DNA of 64,000 nt from JAFAMS01 sp963715815 (GTDB taxonomy: Bacteria > Vulcanimicrobiota > Vulcanimicrobiia > Vulcanimicrobiales > Vulcanimicrobiaceae), in contig OY970278.1 of the NCBI GenBank assembly GCA_963715815.1, positions 1,736,001 through 1,800,000 of the forward strand, written 5' to 3'. The notes below the pieces were generated by a model, which was not told the origin of the DNA, made no database searches, and saw only the letters and a program-made list of their open reading frames with translations. Shown here one piece after another: positions 24,677-33,911 of this stretch (its first letter is position 1; the number at the start of each line of letters is the position of its first letter). Made by a program: the position numbers and the translations under genes.

Positions 24677-25815
24677 TGGAGCAGTACCTCGCCTTACTTG
24701 CGTTACCGAGCTTCGCGGCCATCGGCAAGGTCATCGTCTTCTTCGTTATGCTCTCGGTGCTGGTCGTGCTGCATGAGCTCGGGCATTTCATCGTTGCTAG
24801 GTGGAATCACGTACGCGTCAACGATTTTGCACTCGGTATGGGGCCGACGTTGTTGAAGTGGACGTCACCGCGGAGCGGAACGAACTATCGCTTAAATCTT
24901 TTCCCGATCGGCGGCTACTGCGCGATGCAGGGCGAGGACGGAAAAACAAATGAGGCGGTGCAGCAGCGCCGCTTCTTAGCCGAAGGCGAAAGCGACGAGG
25001 ACGGCAACTTTCAGGCGAAATCGCCGGTACGTCGTCTGGGGATCGTTGCGGCAGGGCCGATCGCGAATTTTATGGTTGCGTTCGTTTTGTTGTTCGTCGC
25101 TGCGATCGGCTTCGGAAGCATGGTCGCAACGACGACGGTCGAGGCATTGCAGCCCGACATGCCCGCCGTGAAGATGGGGCTACGTCCCGGTGATACGATC
25201 CTGCGCGTCGACGGAACGCAAATCAAGAGTGGAGCGCAGCTCGTCGACACGATTCACGGTGCAACCGGCAAACGATTGACGCTCGTGGTGCGTCGCGGCG
25301 ATCAAACCTTGACGCTTGTCGGTACGCCCGTCTCGCGCGAACTCGCGGGTAAACGTGTCGGTTTGCTGGGCTTTGCGCCGCGGCAACAAGCGCAGCGAGC
25401 CGGATTCAGGGAAGCGTTCGTAAGTGCGGGCAGCTCGTTTTGGTTTTTCCTTATAATGCAACTCGGCGTACTCGGGGCGCTTGTTACGAGCCCGGCGCAT
25501 GCAGTCGGCGGTCTAGCCGGCCCAATCGGCATCGCTGCAATTAGCGGCCAGGTCCAAAATCTGGGATGGGGACCGTACATGATGCTGGCGGCGCAGCTCT
25601 CGATCTCCCTAGGAATCTTTAACTTTCTTCCGATTCCCGCGCTCGACGGCGGGCGCGGCGCGTTCATCATTGCCGAGCTTTTACGCGGCAAGCCGGTCGA
25701 CCCTGAAAAGGAAGCAGTCGTACACTTTGCCGGTTTCGCCGCGTTGATGATCTTGATGGTGCTGGTCACGTATCACGACATCGTCCGGCTGGTCGCCGGA
25801 AAAGGTGCGATATGA
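24676..25815 (+). CDS. rseP: Site-2 zinc metalloprotease, RseP-like
   Basis: This 379-residue membrane protease cleaves transmembrane segments of anti-sigma factors or remnant signal peptides. The zinc site HELGH is at residues 33-37 in the first membrane helix, a single PDZ domain spans roughly 155-225 (PDMPAVKMGLRPGDTILRVDG), and NFLPIPALDGGR near residue 320 carries the third metal ligand. The ATG overlaps the dxr stop by one base. One PDZ domain, rather than two as in E. coli, is usual outside Proteobacteria. Confidence 0.95.
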   Translation: MEQYLALLALPSFAAIGKVIVFFVMLSVLVVLHELGHFIVARWNHVRVNDFALGMGPTLLKWTSPRSGTNYRLNLFPIGGYCAMQGEDGKTNEAVQQRRFLAEGESDEDGNFQAKSPVRRLGIVAAGPIANFMVAFVLLFVAAIGFGSMVATTTVEALQPDMPAVKMGLRPGDTILRVDGTQIKSGAQLVDTIHGATGKRLTLVVRRGDQTLTLVGTPVSRELAGKRVGLLGFAPRQQAQRAGFREAFVSAGSSFWFFLIMQLGVLGALVTSPAHAVGGLAGPIGIAAISGQVQNLGWGPYMMLAAQLSISLGIFNFLPIPALDGGRGAFIIAELLRGKPVDPEKEAVVHFAGFAALMILMVLVTYHDIVRLVAGKGAI

Positions 25816-25831
25816 ACCGAAGGAACGACGC

Positions 25832-26989
25832 GTGATACGCTTACGACGTAAGTCGAAACCGGTTTTTCTCAAGAACAAGACGGACGTCTCCGATGCAAAA
25901 GGCATTTGGATCGGCGGCGATCATCCGATCGCGGTTCAGTCGATGACGACGACGGATACAGCGAACGTCGATGCGACGCTCGAGCAGATTTACGGCCTCG
26001 CAATGGCGGGCTGCGAGATCGTGCGTGTCACCTGTCAGGATCCAAAAGATGCAGCCGGCTTACCGGCGATTGTGAATCGTTCGCCCGTTCCGATCGTCGC
26101 GGACGTGCACTTCGATCACCGCATGGCACTCGCTGCAATTGAAGCCGGTGTCGCAAAGCTGCGATTGAACCCGGGCAACATCACGGATCCCAACAAGACG
26201 CGCGAAGTCGTCAAGCTTGCGGTCGAGCGCGGAACGCCGATTCGCATCGGCGTCAACCTCGGTTCGCTTGCTAAAGATCTGGAAGACCGGCTCGGCCTCA
26301 CGCCCGAAGCCATGGTCGAATCGGCCGTCCGGCACATCGAAATTCTCGAAGACCTCGGCCACACGGACATTGTGATCTCGCTCAAAGCGCACGAAGTCCA
26401 GATGACCGTTTACGCCTACCGTTTGATGGACAAGCGCCTGCGCGAGCGCGGGACGCCGTATGCCCTCCATCTCGGGATCACCGAGGCAGGGCTACCGCGG
26501 GACGGGACGATCAAGAGCGCGATCGGTCTCGGGATTCTTCTCTGGGAGGGGATCGGCGACACGCTGCGCGTCTCGCTGGCGGCCGACCCCGTCGAGGAGG
26601 TTCCCGTATGCTGGGGCATCCTGAAATCGCTTGGGCTGCGGGAGAAAGGCTTCGAAATCACGGCCTGCCCTTCGTGCGGGCGCGCGGAGATCGAGGTCGT
26701 TGACCTGGCCGAGCGCGTCGAGGCGCTGGCCAAAGAGTACACAGCCCCCGTGAAAGTCGCGGTCATGGGCTGTGTCGTTAATGGTCCCGGAGAGTCTAAG
26801 ATGGCAGATGTTGGGGTTGCCGGGGGTAAAGGCAAGGGGGCTATCTACCGCCGCGGCAGCTTGGTCGGTACCTTTCCGGAGGAGCGCCTGCTCGGTGCTT
26901 TGCGGGAAGAGATCGAAAAGGTAATCGCCGAGGTCTATCCGGACTACGCACACGAGATCGGAAAACATGAACAAGCCGCGCCCGCTTAG
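25832..26989 (+). CDS. ispG: 4-hydroxy-3-methylbut-2-enyl diphosphate synthase
   Basis: The 385-residue iron-sulfur enzyme converts MEcPP to HMBPP in the MEP pathway. The N-terminal TIM-barrel segments (IAVQSMTTTDTANVDATLEQI, KLRLNPGNI) and the three cluster cysteines are present: two in TACPSCGRAEIEV and one in MGCVVNGPGES. The GTG at 25832 has AAGGA seven bases upstream; another GTG at 25805 overlaps the rseP end but has a poorer site. The next gene starts 23 bases inside its 3' end. Confidence 0.96.
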   Translation: MIRLRRKSKPVFLKNKTDVSDAKGIWIGGDHPIAVQSMTTTDTANVDATLEQIYGLAMAGCEIVRVTCQDPKDAAGLPAIVNRSPVPIVADVHFDHRMALAAIEAGVAKLRLNPGNITDPNKTREVVKLAVERGTPIRIGVNLGSLAKDLEDRLGLTPEAMVESAVRHIEILEDLGHTDIVISLKAHEVQMTVYAYRLMDKRLRERGTPYALHLGITEAGLPRDGTIKSAIGLGILLWEGIGDTLRVSLAADPVEEVPVCWGILKSLGLREKGFEITACPSCGRAEIEVVDLAERVEALAKEYTAPVKVAVMGCVVNGPGESKMADVGVAGGKGKGAIYRRGSLVGTFPEERLLGALREEIEKVIAEVYPDYAHEIGKHEQAAPA

Positions 26990-27464
26990 CCTGCGAACCC
27001 TGCTCTCGACCGGTGTCATCGCACTCGCCGCGTCGGGCACCCTTGCGTTTTCGCGGCCGGCGACTATCGATATCGATGGTCAGCGCGTCACGTCCGATGT
27101 TCCGCCCGTGACGATCGATCAGCAAGCGTACTTGCCGTTGCGCACGGTAAGCAGCGTGCTTGGTGCACGGTTAAGTTACAATAAAGAAAAACGCTCGGTC
27201 GAAGTTGTGCGCGGCGAAGATACGCTTCGGCTGCACATTGGCGCCTTGGCTGCCACGCTTAACGGGCGGTCAATCAAACTTTCACACGCGCCGTTCACCG
27301 TTCGCGGCCGCACGATGGTCGCTGCACGCACGATCGAACGCGTACTAGGGCCGAAGGTCCGCTACAATTCGCGCAAATCGGCGATCGACGTATTTACGAC
27401 TGATACGTCTCTCGCAGCCTATTCCGGCGATCAAAACGATTCGTCAAGTTCCGACGCATTCTAA
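26967..27464 (+). CDS. Secreted protein with copper amine oxidase N-like domain
   Basis: This 165-residue protein has an N-terminal signal peptide (positively charged start, then LLSTGVIALAASGTLAFS). Two repeats of the copper amine oxidase N-terminal type follow: ATIDIDGQRVTSDVPPVTID with YLPLRTVSSVLGA, and AATLNGRSIKLSHAPF with MVAARTIERVLG. The domain is common in Firmicutes-like and candidate-phylum bacteria on exported proteins; it is not an oxidase by itself. A serine-rich tail (SSSSDAF) ends the protein. Its role at the cell surface is unknown. Confidence 0.8.
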   Translation: MNKPRPLSLRTLLSTGVIALAASGTLAFSRPATIDIDGQRVTSDVPPVTIDQQAYLPLRTVSSVLGARLSYNKEKRSVEVVRGEDTLRLHIGALAATLNGRSIKLSHAPFTVRGRTMVAARTIERVLGPKVRYNSRKSAIDVFTTDTSLAAYSGDQNDSSSSDAF

Positions 27465-27509
27465 AAAGTAACTAACCCGGTTCGCATCCGGGGCCGATAT
27501 TATTCGGGA

Positions 27510-28037
27510 ATGGATGCGGTCGAGCGTTATCTAGGTGAGATGGAGCGGACGCTTCGCTCAGTGTCGCGCGATGAAGTGCGTCGCGTAGTTGGTGCGCTGC
27601 ACGACGCTTGGCGGTGGAGCAAGACAGTCTGGATCGTTGCGGACGGCGGCGTGTTGGCGTCATATCTCGCCGACGATCTTCACAACGCGAGCCAGTTGCC
27701 GGGACAGCTGCCGCTACGCGTGCGCCGTCTCGCCGGTCAACACGACGCTATTTGTGCCGGGGATGTCGTCGTGGCGCTGGCCGGAACATCCGACGGTGGT
27801 TACGTGATGCGCACGATCGCGCGCGCCAAAGAAGTCGGCGCGCTGACTGTTGCACTCCTCGGGAGTCCGAGCGTCACTTACGGCGATTCGGTTGATTTTG
27901 CGATCACGATCCCGACGGAACGTCCCGCACAACGAGAAGATGCGTGTTCGGTCGTCATGCATGCTATCGCACTTGCGCTCCGCGAACGAATCGAGCTGCA
28001 GGCGGTGAGCGACGCAAACAAGGCTATCGCGGGTTAG
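27510..28037 (+). CDS. SIS-domain phosphosugar-binding protein
   Basis: The product has 175 residues. KTVWIVADGGVLASYLADDL corresponds to the first SIS phosphate loop, GDVVVALAGTSDGGYVMRTIARAKEVGALTVAL to the second, and the overall size fits GmhA/DiaA-like proteins. GmhA isomerases make heptose precursors; DiaA-like proteins regulate replication. Key zinc and catalytic residues of GmhA are not all recognisable, so the substrate is open. The 45-bp gap before it has a short CCCGG/CCGGG stem without a T run. Confidence 0.75.
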   Translation: MDAVERYLGEMERTLRSVSRDEVRRVVGALHDAWRWSKTVWIVADGGVLASYLADDLHNASQLPGQLPLRVRRLAGQHDAICAGDVVVALAGTSDGGYVMRTIARAKEVGALTVALLGSPSVTYGDSVDFAITIPTERPAQREDACSVVMHAIALALRERIELQAVSDANKAIAG

Positions 28038-29071
28038 CGTGGTTTCGTCGCGATGACGAAAACGTAACCTCCACCGGCGGCAGCGCATGCGTCCGCGTCG
28101 CGCAACAGATCCGTGGATAAGTGCTCGGTGACCCACTCGACATACTTCGCACCCTGCGGAGTCAATGCGCCGGAACCGAAGATGAAGCCTATATCCAAAA
28201 AGTTGTAGGCTGCGCGCAAGAGATCGCGGCCAAAAAAATACTTGGCCCGGACGTCGCAAAATCCGAGCGACGCCATGAGCGGCAGATATTGCTCGGGGGT
28301 TAGGCTATCAGACGGATCGATGGTTCGATCGCTCATGTACATGGTGTAGCGTTTGCGCATAAACTCGCGTGCGAACTCGTGCCCTCCGGACGCCTTCATG
28401 AACTCGACGAACGGACGATTCCCTTCCTCGAAAAAGATCGGCGATAGATCGTCGAAATAGACGCGACCCCCGGGTTCCAGACAGCGAAACACCTCGCGTA
28501 ACGCGCGCTCGCGATCGGCGGCATGATAGATTACATTGTTCATCACCACGCTGCGAACGCTCGCATCCGGAAGCGGAATGGCATCAGTCGATCCTACACG
28601 ATACTCCTCATGCATGCCGATTTGCTTGATGCTTGGCTCCCATTGCGGCGTAATGTCGATTCCGTATCTGAACGGTTTTTCGAAAAGGAGCTGCGACGTG
28701 AGTCCCGTTTCGCACCCCAGATCCAAGGCCGGAGACTCGAGTGGCGGGGCCTCGAGGAAGTTCAGATACGACAAGCCGCGCGAGATGAGCAGATGCGGAT
28801 TCGTGCTATTGGTCGTCCGAAAGAGTTTTTCGAAGAAGGCTACGAGCGACAGCGCGCGGGTGTCGGTAGGCCGGCCCACGCCCGCCCGGGCCTCGTTTCG
28901 CCAAATCATTAAGCAGAACAATTGAAACAGCAACCCGACGGGGTGCAGTGCGTCCGGCTGTACGCGGCCAAGTAGGTCGCGCATGAACTGATCGAACTCG
29001 CTGCTAAGATCGAGGTCGGCGCCGGGGATCTGCTTGATTCGGCTCCGACCCGGGATCGGCGTCTCGCTCAT
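28034..29071 (-). CDS. Class I SAM-dependent methyltransferase
   Basis: This 345-residue protein has motif I SPALDLGCETGLTSQLLFE near residue 140, GIDITPQWEPSIKQIG, NNVIYHAADRERALREV and CLEPGGRVYFDD. The ATG at 29071 overlaps the stop of the permease gene (ATGA); the much longer open frame upstream lies entirely within the permease and is discarded. It is the last gene of the minus-strand group cobalamin adenosyltransferase - permease - methyltransferase. The substrate is unknown. Confidence 0.8.
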   Translation of the reverse strand: MSETPIPGRSRIKQIPGADLDLSSEFDQFMRDLLGRVQPDALHPVGLLFQLFCLMIWRNEARAGVGRPTDTRALSLVAFFEKLFRTTNSTNPHLLISRGLSYLNFLEAPPLESPALDLGCETGLTSQLLFEKPFRYGIDITPQWEPSIKQIGMHEEYRVGSTDAIPLPDASVRSVVMNNVIYHAADRERALREVFRCLEPGGRVYFDDLSPIFFEEGNRPFVEFMKASGGHEFAREFMRKRYTMYMSDRTIDPSDSLTPEQYLPLMASLGFCDVRAKYFFGRDLLRAAYNFLDIGFIFGSGALTPQGAKYVEWVTEHLSTDLLRDADACAAAGGGYVFVIATKPR

Positions 29072-30501
29072 TGCTGTGAGGCTGCGGTCGTGCGACGGTA
29101 TCCGTAGACGAAATAGATACACAATCCGACGATCAGCCAGACGATGAAACGAATCCAAGTGAACTGACCGAGCCCCTGTGTCGAAAGAAACAGCGACAGC
29201 GCGATCCCGCACAGCGGAAAGATCGGAACGAACGGCGAGCGGAACGGCCTCGGAAGCTCGGGACGATTCCTGCGCAGCCAGATGACGCCGGCGCACACGA
29301 TGATGAATGCGCTGAATGTTCCGATGTTGACGAGCTCGAGCAGCGCATCCAGCGGGACGACCAGCGTCATGATCGCGACGACGAGACCCGTGAGCATCGT
29401 CATCCCGGCCGGCGTTCCGAAGCGAGGGTTGATTTTGGCGACGAAGGGCGGAAGTAGTCCGTCGCGCGACATCGCGTAGAATATGCGGGTTTGACCGAGC
29501 AGCGACGTTAGGGCAACGCTGGTCGTACCTGCGAAAGCCCCGAGTACCATCAACGCTTGGAGTAGGTTGTTGTGCAGCGGACGCAACGCCGCGGCAAGGG
29601 CGGCGTTCTGATCGACATGATCCCACGGCACGACACCGACCAAAACGAAGGCAACGCTGCAATAGATCACGGTGCCGATCGCAAGCGAGCCGATGACGCC
29701 GATCGGGACGTCGCGCTGCGGGTTGCGCGTTTCTTCTGCCGTCGTCGTCGCCGTATCGAAACCGATGTACGAGAAGAAGACGAGCGCGGCTGCAGGGATG
29801 ATTCCCGTTCCCGCGCCGCCGAGGATGTTCAAGCCCCATCCGTGCGGCGCGAACGGGTGAAAGTAGGCGGCGTGAAACAGCGTCGCGCCTACAATGACGA
29901 AAACGATCAGTGCTCCGACCTTAATAACGACGAACGCGTTGTTGGACGACGCAGTCTCTCGAATGCCAAGCGCCAAGAGTGCCGAGAGAAGAATGACGAA
30001 CGTGGCGCCGATGACGTCGAGGTGCAGTTGTCCTAGATTCGCCGAGAAGTGCGCATTTTGCGCCCAGGCGGGCAGCGTGACGCCGATCAGAGCCAGCGCA
30101 CTCTGGGCGTACGACGAGAATTGCTGCGCGACCGGCGCAGCGCTGACGCCGTATTCGAGAATGAGATCCCAGCCGATGATCCACGCGACGATCTCGCCGA
30201 GCGTCGCATACGCATACGTGTAGGCGCTACCCGCGATCGGAACCATCGCGCCGAGCTCAGCATAGGCAAGCGCTGCAAAAAAAGATGCAAGTCCGGCCAA
30301 CAGAAACGCCACGACGATCGCCGGGCCAGCCATTGCAATGCCGGGGCCGATCGTTGTAAAGATGCCGCCCCCGATCATTGTGCCGAGTCCCACGGCAATC
30401 AAGTCAACGCCGCCGAGCCTGCGACGAAGGCCGGTGCCCTCTTTGACCTCCGCCGTTAGCCGATCTAGCGGCGCACGCGCGAAAAGATCGCGGCGGCTCA
30501 C
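29068..30501 (-). CDS. APC-family amino acid permease
   Basis: The 477-residue inner-membrane protein has about 12-14 hydrophobic helices. VGLGTMIGGGIFTTIGPG is the substrate-binding unwound helix 1 of APC transporters; VFFSYIGFDTATTTAEETRNPQRDVPIG and ALTSLLGQTRIFYAMSRDGLLP are typical of the cationic amino acid transporter group. The GTG at 30501 overlaps the stop of the upstream adenosyltransferase (GTGA); the longer frame is inside that gene. The substrate is probably an amino acid, exact type unknown. Confidence 0.93.
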   Translation of the reverse strand: MSRRDLFARAPLDRLTAEVKEGTGLRRRLGGVDLIAVGLGTMIGGGIFTTIGPGIAMAGPAIVVAFLLAGLASFFAALAYAELGAMVPIAGSAYTYAYATLGEIVAWIIGWDLILEYGVSAAPVAQQFSSYAQSALALIGVTLPAWAQNAHFSANLGQLHLDVIGATFVILLSALLALGIRETASSNNAFVVIKVGALIVFVIVGATLFHAAYFHPFAPHGWGLNILGGAGTGIIPAAALVFFSYIGFDTATTTAEETRNPQRDVPIGVIGSLAIGTVIYCSVAFVLVGVVPWDHVDQNAALAAALRPLHNNLLQALMVLGAFAGTTSVALTSLLGQTRIFYAMSRDGLLPPFVAKINPRFGTPAGMTMLTGLVVAIMTLVVPLDALLELVNIGTFSAFIIVCAGVIWLRRNRPELPRPFRSPFVPIFPLCGIALSLFLSTQGLGQFTWIRFIVWLIVGLCIYFVYGYRRTTAASQQ

Positions 30502-31118
30502 GGAGGCGGACGCGTGTCGGCGACCCACAAGGGCTCGGCGACACCCAGCGCGTGATTGATCCAGCGCGCCCACACGAATAGCGCATCTGAAAGACGGTTG
30601 ACGTAACGGCGAACGTCCGCCCCAACCTCGTCGGTCTCAGCCAGCGTGATTAACAGGCGTTCCAGGCGGCGCGCTATCGTACGTGCGAGATGCAGATGTG
30701 ACGCCGCGAGCGATCCGCCGGGATGAATGAAGTTTGGTAACGGCTCCAGATCTTCGTGTGCGCGATCGATTGCGCGTTCGAGCGCAACTGCGTCGTCCGC
30801 GCGAACGCTCGGCATCCCTTCGCGCGCTTTTCCCGGCGGCGTCGCAAGCTCGCTGCCGAGATTGAAGAGAACGTCTTGCGTCCACGCGAGCCACGCGTCC
30901 AGTTGCGCCGCGACGTCGATTGCTTTCGCTTCATCGAGCGCGCGCGAGCGGCGAATCTCCACAAGCTCCGCGCGTGCGATACCGATTGCGCTGGATAGCT
31001 CGTCGGCGGTGCCATATGTCTCGATGCGTATCGCGTTTTTCTTGACGCGTTTACCGCCGACGAGCGCAGTCATTCCCTCGTCGCCGGTGCGCGTATAGAT
31101 TTTCGTCAGCCTCGGCAT
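30498..31118 (-). CDS. Cob(I)alamin adenosyltransferase, PduO type
   Basis: The 206-residue product forms adenosylcobalamin from ATP and reduced cobalamin. MPRLTKIYTRTGDEGMTAL at the N-terminus is the ATP-binding signature, IETYGTADELSSAIGIARAE and FIHPGGSLAASHLHLARTIARRLER follow, and RYVNRLSDALFVWARW is the conserved end. I set the start at ATG 31118, where family homology begins; the upstream open frame crosses the divergent proS region. It is divergent from proS by about 60 bases. Confidence 0.93.
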   Translation of the reverse strand: MPRLTKIYTRTGDEGMTALVGGKRVKKNAIRIETYGTADELSSAIGIARAELVEIRRSRALDEAKAIDVAAQLDAWLAWTQDVLFNLGSELATPPGKAREGMPSVRADDAVALERAIDRAHEDLEPLPNFIHPGGSLAASHLHLARTIARRLERLLITLAETDEVGADVRRYVNRLSDALFVWARWINHALGVAEPLWVADTRPPP

Positions 31119-31176
31119 GCAGGCCGTGTTCGCCCTAAGAGGCGGTTCGCCCCGGGATGCGAACCTGGCTCGGGTT

Positions 31177-32646
31177 ATGCAAACGCGTCCCGACGAGATG
31201 GAATCGGAACCACTCGTCAAGGAGATACCTCCAAAAGCTGTTGACCTGCCCGAATGGTATCAGGCTGTCTGCTTCAAGGCCGAGCTCGTCTCACTTGCCC
31301 CGGTCCGTGGATGCGTGGTCCTGCGTCCGTACGGCTACGGGATTTGGGAGCAACTGGTGGCGGAATTGGACGTGCGGTTCAAAGCGACGGGTCACGAGAA
31401 TGCATATTTTCCGCTGTTGATTCCGGAGTCGTTGCTTGCGCGCGAACAAGAACACGTCGAAGGATTCGTCCCCGAAGTTGCGTGGGTGACGCAGGGTGGT
31501 GGCGAGACGCTTACGGAGCGGCTCGCAATTCGCCCGACCTCGGAAGTCACGATCATGACGATGTTCGCCAAATGGGTGCAAAGTTATCGCGACCTTCCGC
31601 TGCTGATCAATCAGTGGTGCAATGTCGTGCGTTGGGAGAAACGCACGCGCCCGTTTCTGCGAACGCTCGAGTTCCTTTGGCAAGAAGGTCACACGGCCCA
31701 CGCAAATCAGGCGGAAGCTGCTGAAGAAGTGCAGCGCATGCTGGGCGTTTACAAAGACGTCGCCGAGAACGTCGCCGCGATTCCGGTGTATGCGGGCGAA
31801 AAGAGCGAGAGCGAGCGCTTTCCGGGCGCTTTGCACACCTATTCGATCGAGGCCTTGATGCCCGACGGCCGCGCGTTGCAAGCCGGGACGTCGCACGAAT
31901 TCGGACAGAATTTTGCGCGAGCGTACAATATCGAGTTTACGGCCGACGATCAGTCGCTGCAGCATGCCTGGACGACCTCGTGGGGGATGTCCTGGCGGAT
32001 GATCGGCGCGACGATCATGGTACACGGCGACGACCGCGGTCTACGGTTTCCGCCGAAGATGGCACCCTATCAGGTCGTCATCGTACCAATCATCCGTGGC
32101 GAGAGCGCCGCGGTCAGCGATGCCGCGCAACATCTTTACCAGCGGCTGCGCGACGACGGATTTCGCGTTCGTCTCGACGCGCGCGATCAATCGCCGGGCT
32201 GGAAATTCAACGAGTGGGAGATGCGAGGCGTGCCGGTTCGTATCGAGCTTGGTGCGCGCGATCTCGAGCAAGGCGTTGCGACGCTCGTTCGTCGCGACCG
32301 TGCATTTAAAGAAGAAGGCCAGAAGACGACGGTTCCGCTCGCCGAGGTTTCGTCGCGCCTCGGGACGTTGCTGGATGAGATTCAAACGTCGCTCTTCGAG
32401 CAAGCCAAGAAATTCTTGGAATCGCATACGTTGCGGCCATCGGACTCCGGTGAGTTCTATTCACTTCTTAGCGAGCGCGCCGGGATGATCGAGATTCCGT
32501 GGTGCGGACGCCCGCAGTGCGAAGAGCACGTCAAGGCAGAGACGAGTGCAGCTACTCGGAATATTCGGCCGCAGGCGCAAGGTCCGCGCTGCATCGCGTG
32601 CGGCGAACCCGCCAAAGTCCAAGCCTACTTCGCGCAGGCCTACTGA
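31177..32646 (+). CDS. proS: Prolyl-tRNA synthetase, short (type 3) form
   Basis: Using ATG 31177 the enzyme has 489 residues. It carries class II motifs: LRPYGYGIWEQL, the TRPFLRTLEFLWQEGHTAH loop (motif 2), and MVHGDDRGLRFPPKMAPYQVV before the anticodon-binding domain. It lacks the YbaK-like insertion of the E. coli enzyme and ends with the extra C-terminal zinc-binding domain (IPWCGRPQCEEHVK, then CIACGEPAK), the archaeal/eukaryotic-style form found in many bacteria. Starts at TTG/ATG 31117, 31177 or 31198 cannot be separated by a ribosome site. Confidence 0.96.
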   Translation: MQTRPDEMESEPLVKEIPPKAVDLPEWYQAVCFKAELVSLAPVRGCVVLRPYGYGIWEQLVAELDVRFKATGHENAYFPLLIPESLLAREQEHVEGFVPEVAWVTQGGGETLTERLAIRPTSEVTIMTMFAKWVQSYRDLPLLINQWCNVVRWEKRTRPFLRTLEFLWQEGHTAHANQAEAAEEVQRMLGVYKDVAENVAAIPVYAGEKSESERFPGALHTYSIEALMPDGRALQAGTSHEFGQNFARAYNIEFTADDQSLQHAWTTSWGMSWRMIGATIMVHGDDRGLRFPPKMAPYQVVIVPIIRGESAAVSDAAQHLYQRLRDDGFRVRLDARDQSPGWKFNEWEMRGVPVRIELGARDLEQGVATLVRRDRAFKEEGQKTTVPLAEVSSRLGTLLDEIQTSLFEQAKKFLESHTLRPSDSGEFYSLLSERAGMIEIPWCGRPQCEEHVKAETSAATRNIRPQAQGPRCIACGEPAKVQAYFAQAY

Positions 32647-32648
32647 GC

Positions 32649-33905
32649 GTGTACGGTAAGACGGTTCTTCCGAACGGACTCAGGATCGTTACGGAGCATA
32701 TCCCCGCCGTGAGGTCGGCGGCGATCGGTATTTGGGCCGACATCGGATCGGCCGGCGAGCGCGCGGAACAGCGCGGGATCTCGCATCTTGTCGAACATAT
32801 GCTCTTCAAAGGTACCGAGAGGCGCAACGCACGCGAGATCGCGGAAGCCATGGATCGCGTCGGCGGCAATCTCAACGCGTTCACCGACAAGGAATCGACT
32901 TGTTACTATGCGCGCGTCATTGACAAGCACGTCCCGCTTGCGACCGACGTGTTGTGCGACATGTTCCTCAACTCGCGCTTCGATCCTGACGACCTGGCCC
33001 GCGAACAAAACGTCGTACTCGAAGAGATCAAGATGTACGACGACGCGCCCGACGAGGTGATAAACGACGCGTTCGTGCGGCTGATGTGGACCGGCTCGGA
33101 TCTAGGCGATCCGGTCATCGGATTTCCGCAAACGATTACGGCGTTGCGCTCCGGCGATCTGCGCACGCACATGCGCGAGCGCTATACCCCCAATACCGTC
33201 GTCGTCACCGTCGCAGGAAACATCGAGCACGATCGAGTCGTCGAATCCTTTTCGCGGGCGATGGCGCCGCTCGGCGGCGACGGCCGCGTTCCGGCGGATC
33301 AACGTGTTCGTCTGTCGCCCGGCCGTCTCGTCGTTACGCGCGACGTCGAGCAGGTCTATTTAATTGTCGGAACGCGCGGCTTACCAGCCGGCGACGACGA
33401 TCGCTACGCGCTATCCGTGATCGACACCGCGCTTGGCGGCGGGATGTCGAGCCGTCTCTTTCAAGATATCCGTGAGGAACGTGGCCTCGCGTATAGCGTC
33501 AGCTCGTTTCAAATCGCGTACCGCCCCGCGGGCCTCTTCGCCGTTTCGGCCGGTACGTCGGTCGAGCACGCGCAAGAAGTCATCACGCTCATTCGAGAGT
33601 CGTTTGCGCAAGCACACGGCGGTGGCTTGCGCGAGAGCGAGATCGAGCTCGCGAAGGAACATCTCAAGGGCAGTCTGACGCTCGCGCTCGAGAGCATCTC
33701 GGGACGCATGATGCGTTTGGGCCGCAACGAGCTTACGTTCGGACGGCAGATCTCCGAAGAAGAGCTCGAACAAAAAATCGACGCGGTAAGCATGGACGAT
33801 GTCCAGCGGCTTGCGCGTGCGATCTTCGCGCCGGAGCAATGGGGCTTGTGCGTCCTCGGCCCGATTGGTGAGGACGATATCGACTGGACGGCCGCCGTCG
33901 CTTAG
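32649..33905 (+). CDS. M16-family zinc peptidase
   Basis: The product has 418 residues. The inverted zinc motif HLVEHMLFKG is at residues 50-60, followed by GGNLNAFTDKESTCYYARV and the distal metal glutamate in VVLEEIKMYDDAPDE. The second domain has GGGMSSRLFQDIREERGLAYSVSS. It resembles processing-peptidase-like proteins (B. subtilis YmxG/MlpA). The GTG at 32649 lies 2 bases after the proS stop, where homology begins. It is probably cytoplasmic or periplasmic; no signal peptide is seen. Confidence 0.93.
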   Translation: MYGKTVLPNGLRIVTEHIPAVRSAAIGIWADIGSAGERAEQRGISHLVEHMLFKGTERRNAREIAEAMDRVGGNLNAFTDKESTCYYARVIDKHVPLATDVLCDMFLNSRFDPDDLAREQNVVLEEIKMYDDAPDEVINDAFVRLMWTGSDLGDPVIGFPQTITALRSGDLRTHMRERYTPNTVVVTVAGNIEHDRVVESFSRAMAPLGGDGRVPADQRVRLSPGRLVVTRDVEQVYLIVGTRGLPAGDDDRYALSVIDTALGGGMSSRLFQDIREERGLAYSVSSFQIAYRPAGLFAVSAGTSVEHAQEVITLIRESFAQAHGGGLRESEIELAKEHLKGSLTLALESISGRMMRLGRNELTFGRQISEEELEQKIDAVSMDDVQRLARAIFAPEQWGLCVLGPIGEDDIDWTAAVA

Positions 33906-33911
33906 GCAACG

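Noticed and set aside
27478..27495. CCCGG/CCGGG stem before the SIS-domain gene, considered as a terminator.
   Set aside because: There is a short stem with no T run; it may simply be chance in GC-rich DNA.
29072..29839. 256-codon N-terminal extension of the methyltransferase frame at 28034.
   Set aside because: It lies wholly inside the permease gene in another frame, is arginine-rich shadow sequence, and the ATGA junction at 29071 gives the proper start.
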